This document shows, piece after piece, positions 8,026 through 12,724 of a stretch of 12,724 nt of DNA. Both the position numbers and the translations under genes were made by a program. Position 1 is the stretch's first letter; every line of letters starts with the position of its first letter. The notes under the pieces are model-generated. The model saw nothing but the letters and a program-made list of their open reading frames with translations, was not told the origin of the DNA and ran no database searches. Source of the stretch: GCA-2862585 sp036340235 (GTDB lineage Bacteria > Bacteroidota > Bacteroidia > Flavobacteriales > UBA7312); the NCBI GenBank assembly GCA_036340235.1, contig JAYYZE010000012.1:1-12724 (forward strand). Direction: 5' to 3'.

Positions 8026-8035
8026 GTAAACTTGT
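7936..8035 (+). repeat. Short direct repeat AGTAAACTTGT, two copies
   Basis: The 11-mer AGTAAACTTGT occurs at 7936-7946, inside the remnant, and at 8025-8035, just across its stop codon, 89 bp apart. It may mark a small duplication or deletion scar at the decayed locus, or may be chance. Confidence 0.35.
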
Positions 8036-8073
8036 TAGACGTTGTAAATTACAATAAATGGCTTAATAACGTA

Positions 8074-9123
8074 TTATGATAGCGCATTCCAACCTTGAGC
8101 TGTTAGAGCCTTATGGTGATTGTCCTTAGCTATCAGCATTGATCCTTGAGAAAGGTGGGTAATGTGTCCAATGACAGAAAAATCAGGGTCATTTTTAATC
8201 AAATCGTAGTGTCGCTGATCCACAGTAAACAATAATTCGTAATCCTCGCCCCCATTCAAAGCACAAGTAGCCGCCGAAAGATTAAATTCTTCAGCCATAG
8301 AAATAGCTGAAAAATCAACAGGTATTTTATCTTCGTAAACAGCACAGCCCACCTTTGATTGTCGGCATAGGTGTAATAATTCTGACGATAAGCCATCCGA
8401 AATATCAATCATACTAGATGGAATAATACCCTTTTCATTCAAAATCTCAATGATGTCTTTTCTAGCTTCTGGTCTTAGCTGGCGTTGCAAAATATAATCT
8501 TTGTTCTGAAGATCTGGTTGCATATTAGGGTTAGACTCAAAAACAGCTTTTTCTCTATTTAGAACTTGCAAACCCAAATAGGCAGACCCTAAATCACCTG
8601 AAACCACAATTAAATCATGTTCCTTAGCGCCTTTTCTATAAACTATTTTATCTTTTTCCACTTCACCGATAGCTGTAATGCTTAAACACAAACCACTAGT
8701 CGAAGAGGTAGTATCACCGCCTACTAAATCCACATTGTAGTTTTTGCATGCTAATGAAATCCCTTCATATAATTCATCAACAGCCTCTAAAGGAAAGCGG
8801 TTCGACAAAGCCAAACTCACAGTAATTTGGTTGGCTTTTCCATTCATGGCATATATGTCTGACAAATTTACTACTACTGACTTATATCCAAGATGTTTTA
8901 AAGGGGTAAATGTCAAATCAAAATGAATCCCCTCAACCAGCATATCAGTAGTAATTAATGCATACTTGCTACCCCACTCAAGAACAGCGCAATCATCTCC
9001 TATCCCTTTGACTGTTGATGCTTGTGTTGGAGTGAAATTTTTGGATAAATGTTCAATCAATCCAAACTCCCCCATTTCAGAAAGCGGTGTGCGTTTTGGA
9101 CTTTTATCTTCTAATAAACTCAT
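8074..9123 (-). CDS. thiL: Thiamine-monophosphate kinase
   Basis: A 349-residue cytosolic enzyme that phosphorylates thiamine monophosphate to thiamine diphosphate with ATP, the last step of the pathway. It belongs to the PurM/AIR-synthase-like superfamily. Visible motifs in order: GIGDDCAVLEW (40-50), TTDMLVEGIHFDL (58-70), NLSDIYAMNG (86-95), LVGGDTTSS (133-141), SGDLGSAYLGL (175-185), MIDISDGLSSEL (238-249) and GGEDYELLFT (291-300). Together these are the Mg-ATP and substrate loops of ThiL. Length is close to the Bacteroidota norm. The ATG at 9123 lies directly after a promoter box, so the mRNA may have almost no leader. No other thiamine gene is adjacent. It is divergent from the suf operon and convergent with the remnant downstream of pepP. 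Confidence 0.95.
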   Translation of the reverse strand: MSLLEDKSPKRTPLSEMGEFGLIEHLSKNFTPTQASTVKGIGDDCAVLEWGSKYALITTDMLVEGIHFDLTFTPLKHLGYKSVVVNLSDIYAMNGKANQITVSLALSNRFPLEAVDELYEGISLACKNYNVDLVGGDTTSSTSGLCLSITAIGEVEKDKIVYRKGAKEHDLIVVSGDLGSAYLGLQVLNREKAVFESNPNMQPDLQNKDYILQRQLRPEARKDIIEILNEKGIIPSSMIDISDGLSSELLHLCRQSKVGCAVYEDKIPVDFSAISMAEEFNLSAATCALNGGEDYELLFTVDQRHYDLIKNDPDFSVIGHITHLSQGSMLIAKDNHHKALTAQGWNALS

Positions 9124-9127
9124 AGTG

Positions 9128-9135
9128 CAAATGTA
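9128..9135 (-). promoter_or_regulatory. -7 box of the thiL promoter
   Basis: On the minus strand the sequence is TACATTTG, an exact TAnnTTTG match. Its last base is only 4 bp from the ATG at 9123, so transcription would begin at or next to the start codon, implying a leaderless mRNA. I see no good -33 TTG at the right distance, which lowers confidence. Confidence 0.42.
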
Positions 9136-9173
9136 ATGGTAAATTTAGATATGATTTAACGCATAATATTTTG

Positions 9174-9181
9174 TAATTTTG
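9174..9181 (+). promoter_or_regulatory. -7 box of the suf operon promoter
   Basis: TAATTTTG is an exact TAnnTTTG match 27 bp before the GTG that I take as the sufA-like start. Expected transcription start is about 9186-9188, giving a leader near 20 nt. The -33 region is weak (TTTA at 9155-9158 is too close). The box covers the upstream TTG at 9179, arguing against that start. No IscR/SufR-like operator was recognised. Confidence 0.45.
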
Positions 9182-9208
9182 CATTTTATAAATGCATATC
9201 AAAACAAA

Positions 9209-9538
9209 GTGATTCAAGTTACCGAACAAGCAAAAAGAAAATTATTATCTCTTATAGAAGATGAAGGACACGACTTAAGCTCAACTTTTGTTAGAGTGGG
9301 CGTAAATAGTGGTGGTTGCTCAGGACTATCTTACGACTTAGGCTTTGATAGTAAACAGACAGAGGACGACAAATCGTTTGAAGATAACGGAATTAAAATT
9401 GTCGTAAACAAAAAAAGCTATTTGTACCTTATTGGCACCGTGCTAGAGTATTCAGGCGGGCTAAATGGCAAAGGCTTTGTTTTCAATAATCCAAACGCCT
9501 CTCGAACTTGCGGATGTGGCGAAAGTTTTTCATTGTAA
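9209..9538 (+). CDS. sufA: A-type iron-sulfur carrier protein (SufA/IscA/HesB family)
   Basis: A 109-residue Fe-S carrier that takes clusters from the SufBCD scaffold and passes them to apoproteins. The three conserved cysteines are present: Cys37 (GGCSGLSY), Cys101 and Cys103 (TCGCGESFSL). I choose GTG at 9209 (MIQVTEQAKRKL) because it gives the usual start and length of the family. A TTG at 9179 would add ten unlikely residues and overlaps the promoter box, and the ATG at 9192 is in another frame and meets a stop after six codons. It leads the suf operon, with sufB 11 bp downstream. Naming it sufA rather than iscA rests on this context. Confidence 0.9.
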   Translation: MIQVTEQAKRKLLSLIEDEGHDLSSTFVRVGVNSGGCSGLSYDLGFDSKQTEDDKSFEDNGIKIVVNKKSYLYLIGTVLEYSGGLNGKGFVFNNPNASRTCGCGESFSL

Positions 9539-9549
9539 AAGAATAAGAA

Positions 9550-10992
9550 TTGACCGAAGAAGATAAAATATTAAAAGAAGTTACTGATAGTGAATACAAA
9601 TATGGATTTACTACGAATATCGAAAGCGACACCATTCAAAAAGGATTGGATGAAAACACTATTCGTTTAATTTCAAAGAAGAAAGAAGAACCAGAATGGC
9701 TACTTGACTTTCGCTTGAAAGCGTTTGCTCGTTGGCAAGAAATGGAAGAGCCTAACTGGGCCAATATCAATTATGAAAAGCCCAACTATCAAGATATTAT
9801 CTACTACGCTGCTCCAAAACAAAAGAAACAACTAGACAGCTTGGACGAATTAGATCCGGAGATGAAGAAAACATTTGATAAATTAGGGATCTCTATTGAC
9901 GAACAAAAAAAACTAGCAGGTGTAGCTGTAGATTTCGTTATGGACAGTGTTTCTGTGGCTACTAGTTTCAAGGATAAATTGGCTGAGTTAGGAATCATTT
10001 TCTGCTCCATTAGTGAGGCTGTCAAAGAACACCCCGAATTAGTAAAAAAACACATTGGAACCGTCGTTCCAACCAGCGATAATTTCTTTTCGGCTCTCAA
10101 CTCGGCTGTCTTTACCGACGGTTCATTTTGTTACATTCCCAAAGGCGTAAAATGCCCTATGGAGCTGTCTACTTACTTTAGAATAAATCAAGCTGGAACC
10201 GGTCAATTTGAGCGAACACTAGTTATTGCCGATCAAGGCAGCTATGTTAGTTATCTTGAAGGATGCACAGCTCCCATGCGTGATGAAAATCAGCTACATG
10301 CCGCGGTGGTTGAACTGATTGCCATGAACGATGCTGAAATCAAATACTCAACCGTTCAAAATTGGTACCCTGGCGATGCTAATGGTGTCGGAGGTGTTTT
10401 CAACTTCGTAACAAAGCGAGGGATTTGCCACGATAGAGCAAAAATTTCATGGACACAAGTAGAAACTGGATCAGCAGTCACCTGGAAATACCCCTCGTGT
10501 ATTTTAAAAGGCGATTATTCCGTTGGTGAATTTTACTCCGTTGCCGTTACCAACAACTACCAACAAGCCGATACGGGAACCAAAATGATTCACCTTGGGA
10601 AAAATACAAAAAGTACCATCATTTCAAAAGGTATTTCAGCAGGTAAGGGGCAGCAGACATATCGTGGGGAAGTAAAAATTATGAAGTCTGCTGAAAATGC
10701 CAGAAATTATTCTCAATGTGATTCTATTCTGATTGGTCAAGATTGCGGTGCTCATACCTTCCCCTATATTGATGTGCGAAACCCCTCTGCTCAGATGGAA
10801 CATGAAGCCACCACCTCCAATATTGGAGAGGATCAGCTTTTTTATTGTAACCAGAGGGGTATTTCTACGGAAGATGCAGTTTCCCTGATTGTTAATGGTT
10901 TTTGTAAAGAAGTGTTTAAAGAACTCCCTATGGAATTTGCTGTGGAAGCGCAGAAACTTATGGAGGTAAGTCTGGAAGGCGCAGTAGGATAG
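9550..10992 (+). CDS. sufB: Fe-S cluster assembly scaffold protein SufB
   Basis: A 480-residue scaffold that, with SufC and SufD, assembles Fe-S clusters. The start is a TTG at 9550; a stop lies 6 bp upstream and the next in-frame ATG comes far inside the conserved N-terminus, so TTG is nearly forced. The beta-helix core motifs are intact (GSFCYIPKGV, YLEGCTAPMRDENQLHAA, STVQNWYPG). Cys390 (SQCDSIL) aligns from the C-terminus with E. coli SufB Cys405, and His418-Glu419 (MEHEATTS) with His433-Glu434, residues reported as important for cluster assembly. Residues 1 to about 355 are typical of Bacteroidota, with Gln codons 13 CAA to 1 CAG. From residue 368 (10651) on, Gln is 6 CAG to 2 CAA and the sequence (GKGQQTYRGEVKIM...) drifts from the Bacteroidota pattern. 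The frame is unbroken across the change. Confidence 0.95.
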   Translation: MTEEDKILKEVTDSEYKYGFTTNIESDTIQKGLDENTIRLISKKKEEPEWLLDFRLKAFARWQEMEEPNWANINYEKPNYQDIIYYAAPKQKKQLDSLDELDPEMKKTFDKLGISIDEQKKLAGVAVDFVMDSVSVATSFKDKLAELGIIFCSISEAVKEHPELVKKHIGTVVPTSDNFFSALNSAVFTDGSFCYIPKGVKCPMELSTYFRINQAGTGQFERTLVIADQGSYVSYLEGCTAPMRDENQLHAAVVELIAMNDAEIKYSTVQNWYPGDANGVGGVFNFVTKRGICHDRAKISWTQVETGSAVTWKYPSCILKGDYSVGEFYSVAVTNNYQQADTGTKMIHLGKNTKSTIISKGISAGKGQQTYRGEVKIMKSAENARNYSQCDSILIGQDCGAHTFPYIDVRNPSAQMEHEATTSNIGEDQLFYCNQRGISTEDAVSLIVNGFCKEVFKELPMEFAVEAQKLMEVSLEGAVG

Positions 10993-11021
10993 TTATTAAT
11001 AATTAAAAGTGATAAGTAATT

Positions 11022-11780
11022 ATGATAGAAATTAAAAATTTACATGTCAATGTTGAAGAAAAGGAAATCCTGAAAGGGATTAGTTTGAAAGTTATGCCCG
11101 GTGAACTACATGTAATTATGGGGCGTAACGGTTCGGGGAAAAGCACCCTGGCAAATGTACTTGCCGGAAAGGATAAATATGCAGTTTTGAAGGGTTCTAT
11201 TACATTTGAAGGAGGAAATTTGTTGGATTTATCTCCTGAGGAAAGAGCCTGTGCCGGACTATTTTTATCTTTTCAATACCCGGTGTCTATTCCAGGTGTG
11301 AATATGATGTATTTTTTAAAAACTGCAGTAAATTCTGTGCGGAAATCACAGGGCAATAATGAAATGGATGCAGTGGATTTTCTTGCAATGATTCGGGAAA
11401 AATTGAAAAAAGTTGCCTTAGATGAAAGTTTTATTCATAGACCGGTAAATGATGGGTTTTCTGGTGGGGAGAAAAAACGCAATGAAATTCTTCAAATGAT
11501 TACTTTGGAACCCCGTCTGGCAATTTTAGATGAAACGGATTCAGGTCTTGATATTGATGCTTTAAAGATAGTGGCCCAGGGTGTTAATGATTATCGATCA
11601 CCAGATCGCTCATTTATTCTCATTACCCATTATCAGCGTATCTTAAATTATATGCAGCCGGATTTTGTTCATGTTCTCATGAATGGCAAACTTGTAAAGT
11701 CAGGTACAATGGAGCTGGCTAAAGATTTGGAAACAAAGGGTTATTCATGGATTGAGGAGGAGCTTGTAGAACCTAGCTAA
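11022..11780 (+). CDS. sufC: SufBCD complex ATPase SufC
   Basis: A 252-residue ABC-type ATPase that drives the SufBCD scaffold; it is cytosolic and not a transporter. Walker A is GRNGSGKST (34-42, Lys40), with Arg where most SufC proteins have Pro. The Q-loop is Gln85 (SFQYPVSIPG). The signature is the SufC-specific FSGGEKKRNE (146-155). Walker B is LAILDETDSG with Asp170 and Glu171. The H-loop is His203 (THYQR). The ATG at 11022 is 29 bp after the sufB stop. Against Bacteroidota SufC as I recall it, segments such as SPDRSFILITHYQRILNY and LMNGKLVKSG look closer to proteobacterial or other non-Bacteroidota versions. Codon use also differs from genes to the left: Asn AAT 13 to AAC 1, Gln 4 CAG to 2 CAA. 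The gene appears intact. Confidence 0.95.
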   Translation: MIEIKNLHVNVEEKEILKGISLKVMPGELHVIMGRNGSGKSTLANVLAGKDKYAVLKGSITFEGGNLLDLSPEERACAGLFLSFQYPVSIPGVNMMYFLKTAVNSVRKSQGNNEMDAVDFLAMIREKLKKVALDESFIHRPVNDGFSGGEKKRNEILQMITLEPRLAILDETDSGLDIDALKIVAQGVNDYRSPDRSFILITHYQRILNYMQPDFVHVLMNGKLVKSGTMELAKDLETKGYSWIEEELVEPS

Positions 11781-11783
11781 TTT

Positions 11784-12724
11784 GTGACATTTACAAAAAC
11801 TACACCCTATAGATCGACTTTTCTTGCAGAGGAAGCAGCAGATGCCTGGAAATATTTTCAGGAAACTGGCTATCCAGATTCAAAAAATGAAAATTGGCGT
11901 TTTTCCAACCCTATACCATGGCTCAATCTAAATGGAAATCGTATATCATCCGATATTGATTTTGAAGAAGAATATTTACAGCATATTATTCAAAATTCTA
12001 TCCCAATTATTATTACAAACGAAAAAATGGTATTGCCTCAACTAATCCCTGATGGTATTCAGATAATAGATATTAATGACACATATACAGGTAAACTGTC
12101 TAAAGATACTTTTCTGGATGTTGCAGGTCATCATACTTCTCCATTTATGGCAGAAAATACAGCACTATTTCAACATTACATCAATATTCACATTGCAGAA
12201 AATACTAGGCTGGATCATCCAATTCATTTTATCCATTTAGTAAAAGCAAACTCAAGCTGCCGATTATTTCCAAGAATACATGTTAATGTTGGCTCAGGAG
12301 CAGAAGTAGAAGTTTTGAAAACAGAAAATGGTATAGATAATAATTCTCATTTTATTAATTCTGTCACAGAAGTTATTGCTCATGAAAATGCCTCCCTTAA
12401 ATGGACAAATACCCAGGAGCTTAATCCTCAAACTGGACATATTTCTTCGTTTAATATCTCTCTAAAAAAAGATGCTTCTGCCAAATATAATAGTTTTGAT
12501 TTTGGTGGTGGTTTTGTCCGAAATGAAATTCATACACACTTTGAAGCACCAAATGGAGATTGTGAAATAAATAATCTTTTTATTCCAAATGGAAAACAAC
12601 ATATAGATATCAGTACCATGATGCATCATAAAAATCCTCTTTGTAGTAGTCGGCAGTTAGTGAAAGGCATTTTAAGTGGTAATTCAACAGCTGTTTTTAG
12701 GGGGTTAGCAAATGTATATAAAGA
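11784..12724 (+). CDS. sufD: Fe-S cluster assembly protein SufD, N-terminal part (runs off right edge)
   Basis: Open for 313 codons from GTG at 11784 (VTFTKTTPYRSTFLAEEA) to the last base, with no stop. It is the paralogue of SufB that completes the SufBC2D scaffold. Family marks are the N-terminal helix with KNENWRFSNP, the beta-helix core with NSFDFGGGFVRNEIH, and near the end IDISTMMHHKNPLCSSRQ followed by VKGILSGNSTAVFRG, characteristic of SufD. The region holding the E. coli Cys358/His360 equivalents would lie beyond the edge. GTG is chosen because it lies 3 bp after the sufC stop with no in-frame alternative upstream; the nearby AGGAGG at 11755-11760 is too far away to serve as its ribosome site. 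Base composition follows sufC, with mostly AAT for Asn and equal CAA and CAG. sufS would be expected next. Confidence 0.92.
   Translation, partial: MTFTKTTPYRSTFLAEEAADAWKYFQETGYPDSKNENWRFSNPIPWLNLNGNRISSDIDFEEEYLQHIIQNSIPIIITNEKMVLPQLIPDGIQIIDINDTYTGKLSKDTFLDVAGHHTSPFMAENTALFQHYINIHIAENTRLDHPIHFIHLVKANSSCRLFPRIHVNVGSGAEVEVLKTENGIDNNSHFINSVTEVIAHENASLKWTNTQELNPQTGHISSFNISLKKDASAKYNSFDFGGGFVRNEIHTHFEAPNGDCEINNLFIPNGKQHIDISTMMHHKNPLCSSRQLVKGILSGNSTAVFRGLANVYK

Noticed and set aside
8042..8054. Inverted repeat TTGTAA-A-TTACAA as a terminator between the pepP and thiL loci
   Set aside because: The loop would be a single base and the arms are AT-rich, so it cannot form a stable hairpin, and no U-tract follows.
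11755..11760. AGGAGG as ribosome binding site for sufD
   Set aside because: It is 23 bp before the GTG, much too far, and codes for Glu-Glu in the SufC C-terminus.

Overview
The window looks like chromosomal DNA of an AT-rich, probably marine member of the Bacteroidota (Flavobacteriia-like). The evidence is: a type-B, five-helix succinate dehydrogenase in the C-A-B order usual for that phylum; a Bacteroidota-type Big_5/Ig-like lipoprotein; a secreted Cys-rich protein with 'GCxDxxAxNY' repeats; no Shine-Dalgarno tracts before most starts; and several exact matches to the Bacteroidota -7 promoter box TAnnTTTG. This assignment rests on remembered family features, not on a database search.

Layout. 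1-830 (minus): 5' part of a secreted repeat protein that runs off the left edge. 1043-2080 (plus): lipoprotein with an Ig-like domain, overlapping tail to tail with the next unit. 2070-6311 (minus): a compact operon sdhC-sdhA-sdhB followed by an omega-amidase-type nitrilase gene. 6450-7736 (plus): an M24 Xaa-Pro aminopeptidase, divergent from sdhC, with a well-formed Bacteroidota promoter facing each way between them. 7737-8073: a gap holding only what looks like the 3' remnant of a lost gene. 8074-9123 (minus): thiL. 9209-12724 (plus): a suf iron-sulfur assembly operon, sufA-like, sufB, sufC and the first 313 codons of sufD, cut by the right edge.

How the genes fit together. SdhCAB is complex II, linking the TCA cycle to the quinone pool. 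The amidase behind it would release 2-oxoglutarate or oxaloacetate from their omega-amides, so it could feed the same cycle. SufB, SufC and SufD form the Fe-S scaffold complex and SufA-like is the A-type carrier; SdhB itself needs three Fe-S clusters. ThiL makes thiamine diphosphate, the cofactor of 2-oxoglutarate and pyruvate dehydrogenases. This is mainly housekeeping content, and I see no phage, CRISPR, transposon, rRNA or tRNA.

The point most worth checking is a change of character inside sufB, between about 10567 and 10651. To the left, glutamine is almost always CAA and the protein is typically Bacteroidota. To the right (end of sufB, sufC, sufD) CAG is common, AAC is scarce in sufC and sufD, and the proteins look less like the Bacteroidota versions. 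It could be a recombination or transfer junction, or a metagenome assembly chimera joined at a conserved stretch. I found no clearly new biological system.
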